Below are positions 1 to 9,656 of a stretch of DNA of 64,000 nt, piece after piece (the stretch's first letter is position 1; each line of letters opens with the position of its first letter). Origin of the DNA: Humidesulfovibrio mexicanus (GTDB lineage Bacteria > Desulfobacterota > Desulfovibrionia > Desulfovibrionales > Desulfovibrionaceae); assembly GCF_900188225.1 (NCBI RefSeq), contig NZ_FZOC01000004.1, positions 37,537-101,536 of the forward strand, given 5' to 3'. Position numbers and translations under genes: made by a program. The notes beneath the pieces were generated by a model that was given only the letters and a program-made list of their open reading frames with translations, made no database searches and had not been told where the DNA came from.

Positions 1-32
1 GTTTCAATCCACGCCCCCGCGCGGGGGGCGAC
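1..32 (-). CRISPR. Leader-proximal type I-C CRISPR repeat (array continues off the left edge)
   Basis: A 32-bp unit with a GC-rich palindromic core (GCCCCCGCGCGGGGGGC) and ATTGAAAC at its minus-strand 3' end, the hallmark of I-C (Dvulg) repeats. Read on the minus strand, the same direction as the cas genes, it is the first repeat after the leader. Only this repeat lies in the window, so array length and spacers cannot be seen. The stem should be cut by Cas5c at its 3' base, leaving a handle ending in ATTGAAAC. Confidence 0.93.
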
Positions 33-214
33 TGTACGCTAAAAAGTTGTTGTCCCGCCTTGTTTGGCGAGCCTGATCGCGCGAACCTCAATCTCCATAA
101 GCCAGAAAAATTAGCTGACCGTCAAACCAAATACGCAATATACTGATTTTGTAGCCTAAACGCCCTGCGCGAACCTGCCAGGAAACAGCGGACAACTCCA
201 GGTTCGCGCTCAAC
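33..214 (-). promoter_or_regulatory. CRISPR leader
   Basis: This gene-free stretch between the cas2 stop and the first repeat is the leader. It is more AT-rich than its surroundings near 90-160. GCGCGAACC occurs at 79-87 and 167-175 and in reverse at 201-209. The second and third copies form a perfect 10-bp inverted repeat (168-177 with 199-208). Such repeated motifs may guide Cas1-Cas2 or a host factor, or the inverted repeat may end the cas2 transcript. The 11-mer ATACGCAATAT at 131-141 also occurs upstream of the WYL-type gene at 8840-8850. Confidence 0.8.
97..125 (-). promoter_or_regulatory. Probable CRISPR array promoter
   Basis: On the minus strand TTGACG (125-120) is followed after 17 nt by GCTTAT (102-97). 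The predicted start near position 90 would put about 60 nt of leader RNA before the first repeat. The -35 box matches the consensus at 5 of 6 positions and the -10 box only weakly. The presumed cas promoter at 5871-5901 also uses TTGACG. Confidence 0.5.
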
Positions 215-505
215 TCACACCACCAGCGGCCCTTCCAGGTCGATAGCGGGCTTGGCCCCCACGTGCTCCACCCTTTTGCGCCAATTAGACCCCAGGAAAT
301 AGTAGCGTAGACTGTCCTGCGCCGGGTCAATAATCTCCTCCAGCCGTGCGCGCAACCGCGTCCACTGCGCCGGGTCCACAATACACTCGAACACCGAGTA
401 CTGCACGCGCTGTCCAAAGTCCTTGCAGGCCTTGGAAACACGCCGCAGCCGCCGCGCACCGTCAGAATCGGACAGGCTTACATCGTAGCTTACCAGAACC
501 ATCAT
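215..505 (-). CDS. cas2: CRISPR-associated endoribonuclease Cas2
   Basis: This 96-residue protein starts MMVLVSYDVS, the ferredoxin-like Cas2 beginning with the conserved Asp of the YDV motif. Cas2 dimers bridge two Cas1 dimers in the complex that inserts new spacers at the leader end. The start at 505 (or 502) follows GGAGA in the upstream sequence; the longer open frame before it overlaps the end of cas1 and lacks Cas2 character. It is the last gene of the cas operon, 11 nt after cas1 and directly before the leader, so array, leader and adaptation genes are contiguous. Length and motif are normal for I-C systems. Confidence 0.95.
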   Translation of the reverse strand: MMVLVSYDVSLSDSDGARRLRRVSKACKDFGQRVQYSVFECIVDPAQWTRLRARLEEIIDPAQDSLRYYFLGSNWRKRVEHVGAKPAIDLEGPLVV

Positions 506-516
506 GTCGTTCTCTC

Positions 517-1548
517 CTAGCGCCACAAAAAGGCCGGATACCCGTCCAGGTCGCCACGCAGGCGGCGGGCCAAGAGCAGGGCCTGCACATGGCAAAGCAG
601 GCCCAGCTCCAGTTTCTCCTGCAGAAACGGATGCAGTATCTCCTCTTGCTTGCGCTTTTGGTAGGCCACCAGCACCAGCTTGCGGGCCTCGTCGCTGAGC
701 AGCACGGCTCCGCTTTCCTCGTGGCGGAAGTCCCGAGCGCGCAGCTGCCCCAAGTTCATCAGATTTAGCGCTACGCGGTCGGCCAGCACGGGGCGCAGCT
801 CCTCCATCAAATCCAGCGCCAGGCTTTGCCTACCGGGCCTGTCGCGGTGCAAAAAGCCCACAGAAGGATCAAGTCCGACCCCCTCCAGGGCGGAGCGCGC
901 ATCGTGCGCGAGCAAGGTATACAGAAACGAAAGCAGGCAGTTCGCCGCATCAAGCGGCGGTCTGCGGCTTCTGCCAGTGAAGCGGAACGCCTTGTCCTGG
1001 TTGGTGATGAGCGCGTCGAAAGCTCCGAAATACGCACCTGCGCCTTCGCCCTCGATGCCGCGCAGCTCGTCCAGGCCAGCCGCGCCACGCAGGCGCGACA
1101 GGCAGTCCGCAAGCCGCCGGGCCGCGTCCTCCAATGCCTCCACGTCGGTTTTGCCTTCGTGGTCGCGCCGGGCGCGCAACAGCACATGCCGGGCGTTGGC
1201 CAGCTTGCCGGTGAGCATATGCTTGGCGATTTCGGTGCATTTCTCTACATCGTCGGCCCAGCGGTACTGTGTGCGCCGCAGCAGCACGTTGCCGCACACC
1301 GGGCCGGAAACTCGGGCCAGGAAACGCCCGTTCTCCGAGTGGAAACTGACGCCCACACCGCGTTCCGCGCACAGGTGCAAAAGCTGCGGGCTGCACCAGA
1401 CCTGGCCGAAGGTGACCAATCCGCCCAGGCCGTGCACCGGCACGCGCAGCAGTACCTCGTCATCGGCCCGCACCAGCACGTTTTCGCCTTCCTTCACCAC
1501 GCTGGCCCCCTGCCGCGTGACGAAGAGCGTGTTGAGCAGCTTCTTCAT
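517..1548 (-). CDS. cas1: CRISPR-associated integrase Cas1 (type I-C)
   Basis: This 343-residue protein starts MKKLLNTLFV. It has the N-terminal beta domain (about 1-85) and the helical catalytic domain. Likely metal ligands are the Glu of GIEGEGA (about 166-168), His in GFLHRD (about 234) and Asp/Glu in ALDLMEE (about 246-250). Cas1 carries out the transesterifications that join a pre-spacer to the leader-end repeat, together with Cas2; in I-C systems Cas4 selects and trims pre-spacers. The start codon overlaps the cas4 stop by 4 nt (ATGA), supporting translational coupling and this start over the upstream Met. All catalytic positions appear intact. Confidence 0.95.
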   Translation of the reverse strand: MKKLLNTLFVTRQGASVVKEGENVLVRADDEVLLRVPVHGLGGLVTFGQVWCSPQLLHLCAERGVGVSFHSENGRFLARVSGPVCGNVLLRRTQYRWADDVEKCTEIAKHMLTGKLANARHVLLRARRDHEGKTDVEALEDAARRLADCLSRLRGAAGLDELRGIEGEGAGAYFGAFDALITNQDKAFRFTGRSRRPPLDAANCLLSFLYTLLAHDARSALEGVGLDPSVGFLHRDRPGRQSLALDLMEELRPVLADRVALNLMNLGQLRARDFRHEESGAVLLSDEARKLVLVAYQKRKQEEILHPFLQEKLELGLLCHVQALLLARRLRGDLDGYPAFLWR

Positions 1549-2192
1549 GCGTTCTCCTCCGGCCCCAGCACGCTGGCCAGATAGCTCTCCACTCCGCCCC
1601 TGCGCGCCGCCGCCCTGGGCTGGCAGAGCGGCAGCAGGGAACAGGCGTCGCACAGGGCGGAATCATAGCGTGCGGGCGGGGTTTCGCCCCGGTCCAGCAG
1701 CTCGTGGAAGCGGCGGGCAGCGCCCGCGGTCGTCTCCCGCAGCGACATGTCAAAGGCCACATCCTGACGGCGGCGCGTCTGGCCATAGAACAGCGCGCCC
1801 GCATTGATCTCCACCCCCAGCATCTCCTCCAAGCACATGGCCTGGGCGCAGAGCTGCACCCGGTCGGCGTCGCCGTGCTTGGGCCGCCCGCGCTTGTGCT
1901 CCACCGGAAAGGGCCGCCATGGGCCGCCGGGCGTGTCCTGGCGGAACTCCACAACATCCGCCACGCCGGAGAGCCCCAGCGCGAGCGAGCGCAGGTGCAG
2001 GGAAAAGGCCGTGCGCAGCCCCGGCGCACTATGCCCCCCGCCGCCATGCACGCGCTCATGGGCCAAACGCCCCTCGGCGGTATATCTATTCTCGCCCCAC
2101 TGCCCTTCCACGTGGATCAGCGCGCACTGGCGCTCGCAGTAGAGCAGGTGCTGCAGACCGGAGAGCGGCAACAGCTCGTCCTCGGAGTACAT
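1545..2192 (-). CDS. cas4: CRISPR-associated exonuclease Cas4
   Basis: This 215-residue RecB-family nuclease of the adaptation module fixes the PAM and trims pre-spacers. The iron-sulfur cysteines are visible as an N-terminal pair in LLYCERQC and a C-terminal cluster in CDACSLLPLC. Nuclease motifs include the E-x-K of VEHKRG and the following Gln-containing helix (QLCAQAMC). I chose the start at 2192 (MYSEDELLPL) because GGAAGGAGG lies just upstream. The open frame extends further, but that extension runs into the degenerate repeat at 2229-2258. The gene sits between the mini-array and cas1 and overlaps cas1 by 4 nt. Confidence 0.93.
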   Translation of the reverse strand: MYSEDELLPLSGLQHLLYCERQCALIHVEGQWGENRYTAEGRLAHERVHGGGGHSAPGLRTAFSLHLRSLALGLSGVADVVEFRQDTPGGPWRPFPVEHKRGRPKHGDADRVQLCAQAMCLEEMLGVEINAGALFYGQTRRRQDVAFDMSLRETTAGAARRFHELLDRGETPPARYDSALCDACSLLPLCQPRAAARRGGVESYLASVLGPEENA

Positions 2193-2228
2193 TGGCGGGC
2201 CTCCTTCCAGGGTGGGGCGGGGTTCACG

Positions 2229-2390
2229 GTTTACGCCGTTTGCCCCGCGCGGGGCAATTTCATATTTGAAGTAGGGCAACTCCCCTTCGTCATTTCAATC
2301 CTTGCCCCCGCGCGGGGGGCGACCTCCATACAATGGGACACATAATCCCAATCGCACAGTTTCAATCCAGGCCCCCCGCGCGGTGCTTCG
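2229..2390 (-). CRISPR. Degenerate three-repeat mini-array inside the cas operon
   Basis: Three repeat-like units lie between the cas7 stop and cas4. On the minus strand the order is: unit B (2390-2359), 5' half degraded but ending in TGGATTGAAAC; a 35-nt spacer (2358-2324); unit A (2323-2292), 29 of 32 bases identical to the main-array repeat; a 33-nt spacer (2291-2259); and unit C (2258-2229), keeping the palindrome GCCCCGCGCGGGGC but otherwise diverged. Both spacers have normal I-C length. Only unit B has an intact 3' handle, so spacer 1 is the one most likely to load into Cascade. Unit C is the weakest call. No match of either spacer to the cas promoters was seen by eye. Confidence 0.72.
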
Positions 2391-3254
2391 CTAAATCTTC
2401 TCCTCCAGCGTCACCCCGGCAGGCAGGGCGGCGGCGTCCACAGTCACGGCGTAATCGCCGTAGCTGCGCGCCGGAATGTCCTTGTCTTTGGTCTTATCGA
2501 TCTTCACCAGGTCGAAAAGCTTGTGCGCCGGGGCGCTGCCCAGCGCGTTGTCGTGCTTGAACACGATGAGCCTGCGCGCGCTCATCGTGCCGCGCGCCGC
2601 GCTGTGGTCGTGGTCGAACATCATGCTCAGCGCCTGCCAGAACAGCTCCAGGTCCGCCTCGGAGAATCCGGTCTGCGCGGCCAGCGGCGCGGAGATGAAC
2701 CCATTGGCGCGGTACAGGCCATAGGGCACGATGTGCTTGCGGCCCATGGTGCGGTTGTCGCCGGTGTCCGAAGCGTCCTTGGCCGCCTCCACAGCCATGC
2801 GGGTAATCGTCACGTCCAGCGGAGTCACAGGCTCCACGGAGCGGGCAAAGGAGAACTGCACCGGCCCGCGCACCTGGCCGCAGTTGTTCTCCTTGGTGCT
2901 CATCACCGCGCCAAAGGAGCGCACGTCATAGAAGTTGGCGCACATGAAGTCGCGGCCCAGGCGCACCTTCTCGGCATCGGTCTTGGCCTTGCCTTCCACG
3001 GACTGGTAAGCCCCGGCGCGCGTGGCGGAAAGCACGGCCTTCTCCCGAACGTAGATGCAAAAAGGCGATTCCCCGCCCTTGGCCAGCTCCACAAAGTTGC
3101 GCACCTTGCGCTTCAGGCACACGTCGGTGATGAGCCCGTGGTTGGTCTCCGGGTCGATGCGCGGCAGGTTGCCCGCGTCCGGGTCACCGTTGGGGTTGCC
3201 GTTCTCCACATCGAAAAGCAGCACGAACTCGTAACGGTTCTGAATGGCGCTCAT
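2391..3254 (-). CDS. cas7: Cascade backbone subunit Cas7 (Csd2, type I-C)
   Basis: This 287-residue protein begins with MSAIQNRYEF and contains the conserved FDVENGNPNGDPDAG segment of Csd2-family Cas7. Several copies form the filament that covers the spacer part of the crRNA; the family has an RRM-like fold with a thumb that kinks the RNA every sixth base. It lies 3 nt after cas8c and ends directly against the degenerate repeat of the mini-array (stop codon at 2393-2391, repeat from 2390). Length is typical and no defects are seen. Confidence 0.95.
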   Translation of the reverse strand: MSAIQNRYEFVLLFDVENGNPNGDPDAGNLPRIDPETNHGLITDVCLKRKVRNFVELAKGGESPFCIYVREKAVLSATRAGAYQSVEGKAKTDAEKVRLGRDFMCANFYDVRSFGAVMSTKENNCGQVRGPVQFSFARSVEPVTPLDVTITRMAVEAAKDASDTGDNRTMGRKHIVPYGLYRANGFISAPLAAQTGFSEADLELFWQALSMMFDHDHSAARGTMSARRLIVFKHDNALGSAPAHKLFDLVKIDKTKDKDIPARSYGDYAVTVDAAALPAGVTLEEKI

Positions 3255-3257
3255 GGT

Positions 3258-5827
<2,570 letters not shown>

Positions 5828-5870
5828 TTATGCTGATGGCGCACGAATCGGAGGTCCATATACCCAGACA

Positions 5871-5911
5871 ATAGCCTGAATACACTTCCCTATCTCGTCA
5901 AAACTACTAAA
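5871..5911 (-). promoter_or_regulatory. Probable cas5-8-7-4-1-2 promoter overlapping the seed match of the repeat-like RNA
   Basis: On the minus strand TTGACG (5901-5896) could be a -35 box. The best -10 candidate, GGCTAT (5876-5871), has a long 19-nt spacer, so the promoter is not ideal. The 10-mer AGTAGTTTTG (5908-5899) equals the first 10 guide bases of the RNA at 5746-5822 and covers half of the -35 box. The triplet 5' of this match is TTT, not the preferred I-C PAM TTC. Cascade bound here would block RNA polymerase. Positions 5912-6012 hold AT-rich sequence and no gene. Confidence 0.55.
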
Positions 5912-6012
5912 TATGAAAACAGCCATGTCCAGAGTCTAGATCATTCCGTTCTGCCTGTCTATATGGTTATGCATGTTTTATTTTTGAAAACGATATTGGT
6001 ATTCAGAAATTA

Positions 6013-8295
6013 TTAAGAGATCAGATCCTCCGGGACCTGCACTCCCGGCGCGGCCCGGAACAGGTCCAGGCCCACAAGCGGATCGTACAGCCCCATGTTG
6101 CTGAGAACGAAGCAATGGCCACCCGGCCCGGCTCCAGTCTGTCCAACTCTGCGGATGGCCCCGGCCCCTTCAAGGGCGGCGAAGTCGCGTTCGTAGAGCG
6201 ACACGGTGTGGCGCTGCAGCCTGCGCAGCAGCCCGCCCGCACGCTGGCCGGGGGCCAGGGAGTCCAGGGCGCGCACAAGGTCGTTGGCCGCCTTGTCATA
6301 GGGTATGATCAGGCCTTGGGTGGGCGTGTCGATGAGCTGAAAGTCGCGCTCGATCTCCCGAAAGGGGAACAGGCATTGCCGCTGCCGCTCGCAGGTGCGG
6401 GCCACGATCTTCCTGGCGTCCAGTTGGTCGTCGCCCACGCGCCAGTACAGTTCCCCAAAGTAGTCGCGAACGGCGTCCGGGTGCAGCAGGTCCTTCTCGT
6501 GGCGCCCAGCCACGCTGCGTCCCGCCTCGGCGGAACGACGGAAGACGCCACGCGGCAAACCGTTCTCCGGCTCGAACACGAAAACCCGGCCCGGCTGGGG
6601 CAGCAGGCCCTCGCGGTTGCAGCGGCCCGCAGCCTGGGCAATGGAGTCAATGCCCGCCTCGGCCCGGTAGACCACCGGGAAGTCCAGGTCCACGCCCGCC
6701 TCCACCAGCGTGGTGCTCACCACCCGGCAGGGCCGCTTCTCCTCAAGTGCGTCGCGGACGGCATTCAGCACCTCGGTACGGTGCTGCGGACACATGAGGG
6801 CGCTCAAATGGAACACGTCCTCCGGCGACGGCAGGGCGGCGCGCAGGGCCTCGAACACCTCGCGGGCCATGCGCCGGGTGGGCACAATGCACAGGACCTG
6901 ACGCTCCGCCGCCAGCCGCGCGGCCAAGTCGGCGTCGGTGATGCGCCCAATGCGCCGCACCTCCACACGCCTGAGCGCGGCGTGCAGGCCCTTGGGGTCG
7001 TCCATGATCTCGCGCACGCCCGTCAGTCCCCCCTTGAGGCCCTCTTCCTCCCCTTCCCCCGGAGCGCCAAGGGCGGGCTGGGTTGCGGTGCACAGCACCA
7101 CGCTGGCCCCGTAGCTCTGCGTCAGCTCGCGCAGGCCTTCCAGGCAGGGCCGCAAGTAGGTCAGGGGCAGCATCTGGGCCTCGTCCAGGATGATGACGCT
7201 TTGGGCCAGATTGTGCAGCTTGCGGCAGCGTCCGGCACGAGCCGCGAAGAGACTCTCGAAAAACTGGACGGAGGTGGTGACGATGACCGAGGCGTCCCAA
7301 TTCTCCGTGGCAGGATGCGGGCGGTCGTCATCATCGCCCTCAGCCGGGGCAAGATTGCTGTGGTGCTCGATGACGAATCCGTCGGCATCGCCCTTCTCGT
7401 CGGCCAGGGCCTGGCGGAACACCTGGGCGTTCTGCTCGATGATACTGGTGAAAGGAATGACGTAGACCACGCGCCCCAGACCATGGCGCTCGGCGTGGGC
7501 CAGGGCGAACGCAAGCGAGGAGAGCGTTTTGCCGCCGCCTGTGGGTACGGTGAGGGAAAACATCCCCGGCGCACGCTCAGAGGCCTTGCGACACTGCTCC
7601 AGCACCTGGGCGCGGATACTGCGCACGGGCGTGTCGGCGACGAACCTCGTCAGGTGCACGTCCAGCCGCTGGCGCAGCTCCGTCATTTTGGGATACCTGC
7701 GCAGGCCCGCGCGTGCCAGGTCGGCGGGCTCCCCGGCGGCCTCGGCATCCAGTCGGTCGGCGTCCACCAGGCAGGAGAAAAGCATCCGCACAAACAAGGC
7801 GGCAGCGAAGCCGACGCCCTTACAGGCCACGTTAAAGGGCAGGTTCTTGGCATCCGGGCGTGGCATGTCCGCATCGGCCCCCAGACAGGCCTCCCATGCG
7901 GAATGGTCTTCGATGCGATAAAGCGCCGGATTGAGCCTGCGTTCCAGGCTGCCCGCCCTGTCCGACTGGTTCTCCATTTTGCCGTCGGGAAGCCCGGCAT
8001 GGTGCCCGGCAATACAGTAGGCCAGAAGTTTGCCGGCTTCGCCCCATTTCTGCACGGCATGGCGGGCCCCTGCCGTGGAATGGTCGGTGCGCACCTCTTC
8101 GCCCCGCACGCGGCGCTGAAATACGGTTGAGGCCTTGCCGATGTCGTGCAGCAAGCCACAGGCCGCTCCCCACGACCCTGCGCCAAACCGCTTGGCAAAT
8201 ACCTCGGCCATCGTGGCAACATTTTGCAAATGTTCTCGCAGGCGCTGATTTGGCCGAGCAAGCAGATCGAACGGCACATCCCCTTCCCTCTCCAT
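6013..8295 (-). CDS. cas3: CRISPR-associated helicase-nuclease Cas3
   Basis: This 760-residue protein has an N-terminal HD nuclease (H22, LLHDIGK about 49-54, DHSTAG about 71-76, GHHAG about 97-101) and a superfamily-2 helicase (PTGGGKT 251-257, DEAQ 371-374, late motif QAAGRCNREG). Cas3 is recruited by target-bound Cascade to nick and unwind DNA 3' to 5'. All visible catalytic motifs are intact, so interference should work. GGAGG lies 4 nt before the ATG at 8295. The gene is separated from cas5c by about 300 bp of control DNA and probably has its own promoter or shares one with the regulator remnant upstream. Confidence 0.95.
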   Translation of the reverse strand: MEREGDVPFDLLARPNQRLREHLQNVATMAEVFAKRFGAGSWGAACGLLHDIGKASTVFQRRVRGEEVRTDHSTAGARHAVQKWGEAGKLLAYCIAGHHAGLPDGKMENQSDRAGSLERRLNPALYRIEDHSAWEACLGADADMPRPDAKNLPFNVACKGVGFAAALFVRMLFSCLVDADRLDAEAAGEPADLARAGLRRYPKMTELRQRLDVHLTRFVADTPVRSIRAQVLEQCRKASERAPGMFSLTVPTGGGKTLSSLAFALAHAERHGLGRVVYVIPFTSIIEQNAQVFRQALADEKGDADGFVIEHHSNLAPAEGDDDDRPHPATENWDASVIVTTSVQFFESLFAARAGRCRKLHNLAQSVIILDEAQMLPLTYLRPCLEGLRELTQSYGASVVLCTATQPALGAPGEGEEEGLKGGLTGVREIMDDPKGLHAALRRVEVRRIGRITDADLAARLAAERQVLCIVPTRRMAREVFEALRAALPSPEDVFHLSALMCPQHRTEVLNAVRDALEEKRPCRVVSTTLVEAGVDLDFPVVYRAEAGIDSIAQAAGRCNREGLLPQPGRVFVFEPENGLPRGVFRRSAEAGRSVAGRHEKDLLHPDAVRDYFGELYWRVGDDQLDARKIVARTCERQRQCLFPFREIERDFQLIDTPTQGLIIPYDKAANDLVRALDSLAPGQRAGGLLRRLQRHTVSLYERDFAALEGAGAIRRVGQTGAGPGGHCFVLSNMGLYDPLVGLDLFRAAPGVQVPEDLIS

Positions 8296-8376
8296 GGAAC
8301 CTCCAGCATTTGTTGTTCATGGTGCACAATACTGCGACAAATGGCTTGCAGCGTGAGCCTGGAGGGTCAACTGCCG

Positions 8377-8700
8377 TTACAACCGGAGGATTCTCGTTGC
8401 TTCCTCTGCGACAAAGCGCTTCAGGCTTTCCGGCCCTTCAACCTGCACCCTGACTCCCCGCAGCGCATAGATTTCGGGAAGTTCATGCGCCAGGCCGTCT
8501 GGCGCCTTCTGCTCGAAACGATAGCTTGGCGCCTCGCGATCCCAGATTATGGAGGCGTTGGGTCTGTCGCGAAGATATTCCATGTCGCGCTTGAAGGTGG
8601 CGCGGAAAACGCCGAGCTCGACCCAAAATACGGCGAGGGGCACAGTCCGGCGTTCGGTGAGGAGGTGGTTGATGTGGCACAGACGTTCGGTGCTGTTCAT
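8377..8700 (-). pseudogene. WYL-family transcriptional regulator with an internal deletion (HTH plus extreme C-terminus)
   Basis: The 107-residue frame from MNSTERLCHI starts like a DeoR/HTH_11-type WYL regulator (TERRTVPLAVF, then FRATFKRDMEYLRDR; a strand with YRFE). At about residue 75 it jumps to the family's C-terminal tail (VEGPESLKRFVAEEATRIL). Full members have about 300-330 residues, so the central WYL ligand-sensing part is missing with the frame kept. It sits 81 bp upstream of cas3 on the same strand, where such regulators often accompany cas genes. It may be a dead remnant or a small DNA-binding protein that lost its sensor. The Met at 8736 is an alternative start. Confidence 0.6.
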
Positions 8701-8836
8701 GTTGATTTGAATACAGCCTAACTCATTCCACCTCAACAGCTATTTCGGCCACGCTGATTCGTTTCCCAAGCTTCTGCCTCCTCACGAGAACAAAACCGTC
8801 AGCCGCCATGAAAGACTCAAGCATGACATCCCACTA

Positions 8837-8851
8837 AATATACGCAATATT
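8837..8851. promoter_or_regulatory. Perfect inverted repeat, possible regulator operator
   Basis: AATAT-ACGCA-ATATT is a perfect 5-bp inverted repeat about 140 bp upstream of the WYL-type gene. Its core ATACGCAATAT recurs at 131-141, just upstream of the array promoter -35 box. This suggests a shared binding site, perhaps for that regulator or an intact paralogue. A chance match in two AT-rich stretches is possible. Confidence 0.35.
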
Positions 8852-8953
8852 ACGGTGTACAGAGATAGCATTCGCCTTGGACCACCTGCCCACAGAACTT
8901 GCTCACTTCACACGGAATGACCATATTCACCTATTCATGAGCACATTCCCCGC

Positions 8954-9103
8954 TCACCCCTTCCGCCAGACAGCGTCCCGCCCCTGGCTGGCGCAGTGCA
9001 CGACGCCCTGCGCCTTGAGGTCATCCAAGACGCGCCGGATGGTCGAATGGCTGATCCCGACGCAAATCTGTTCCAGGTCGGCCCAGCGGGACTCTTCGGG
9101 CAT
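8954..9103 (-). pseudogene. Orphan winged-helix fragment
   Basis: The 49-residue frame starts MPEESRWADLEQICVGISHS and continues STIRRVLDDLKAQGVVH, a clear helix-turn-helix or winged-helix pattern. The frame stays open upstream to 9205 without a start codon (reading through a basic stretch), so this looks like the C-terminal end of a larger DNA-binding protein whose 5' part is gone. No good ribosome-binding site precedes the ATG. It lies in the poorly coding 8.7-9.3 kb stretch between the cas locus and the metal island, consistent with remnants of lost accessory genes. I cannot name the parent family. Confidence 0.4.
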
Positions 9104-9314
9104 CTCGCCCGCTTTTCTTTTGCGCCTTGGACTTGGCCCTGCCCGCTGCGTCTCGCCCCAGCAGCACCCCCGTGCACGTGCGACCAGACGCCAAAACTTG
9201 CGAAGTCAGTCGCACGACAAAAAGAATCGTGCGGGCTATACGTCCTGTGCTTCCGGCACTATACGGAAGACAAGAGGCCCCGTTCCCCTTCACCCCCAAA
9301 CAAGGAGGCACGCC

Positions 9315-9578
9315 ATGAAGGGCGACCACGATCATTCCCACGACCACGCGCACGAGCACACGCATAGCCACGACCACGCGCACTCGCACCCCGGCATCGG
9401 GGAGCACAGCCACCCGCACGAACACACCCACAGCCACGACCATCACCACCAGCACGCGCATCCCCACGAGCACGCGCACGGCGAGCAGGACCACGCACAC
9501 GACCACGGCCACGACCACGGCCCCCACGAGCACGAGCACCCCGGCCACGAGCACGAGGCCCACGACCACAAGCACTAG
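9315..9578 (+). CDS. Histidine-rich metal-binding protein
   Basis: This 87-residue protein is made almost wholly of His-Asp/Glu/Ser/Ala repeats; about 38 residues are histidine. There is no signal peptide or hydrophobic segment, so it is probably cytoplasmic. The start has AAGGAGG 7 nt upstream; the frame extends to 8877 but the earlier part is not protein-like. It converges on the zinc/manganese-type ABC operon, so a role in buffering or storing zinc or nickel is reasonable. A 6-bp inverted repeat (GCACGA/TCGTGC, 9212-9232) lies in its upstream region. Similar His-rich stretches occur in HypB and metallochaperones, but no other domain is present here. Confidence 0.8.
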   Translation: MKGDHDHSHDHAHEHTHSHDHAHSHPGIGEHSHPHEHTHSHDHHHQHAHPHEHAHGEQDHAHDHGHDHGPHEHEHPGHEHEAHDHKH

Positions 9579-9591
9579 CACAGCACAACGC

Positions 9592-9628
9592 CCGGAGGCC
9601 CACGGCGCACCTTGCCGCAGGCCTCCGG
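9592..9628. terminator. Shared hairpin between convergent genes
   Basis: CCGGAGGCC (9592-9600) and GGCCTCCGG (9620-9628) are perfect 9-bp arms around a 19-nt loop, between the stop of the His-rich gene and the 3' end of the ABC operon. A short T-rich tract (CCTTTGG) follows on the plus strand. It probably ends transcription from both sides. Confidence 0.5.
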
Positions 9629-9656
9629 CGCCTTTGGGCGCGCGGACGTGTCGGCC

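Noticed and set aside
1-32. Describing the spacers and length of the main CRISPR array
   Set aside because: Only one canonical repeat is inside the window, so nothing can be said about the array itself.
2324-2358. Mini-array spacer 1 targeting a cas promoter
   Set aside because: I compared its seed with 5714-6012 and 8296-8376 on both strands by eye and saw no match with a PAM; a genome search is needed.
6013-8295. Type of system other than I-C (for example I-E or I-F)
   Set aside because: The order cas3-cas5-cas8c-cas7-cas4-cas1-cas2, the lack of cas6, and the ATTGAAAC repeat end all fit I-C.
8877-9314. N-terminal extension of the His-rich frame
   Set aside because: The composition changes abruptly and the only good ribosome-binding site is at the ATG at 9315.
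9021-9581. Val-rich frame opposite the His-rich gene
   Set aside because: It is the mirror of the His-codon repeats; the plus-strand gene has a good ribosome-binding site and a plausible role.
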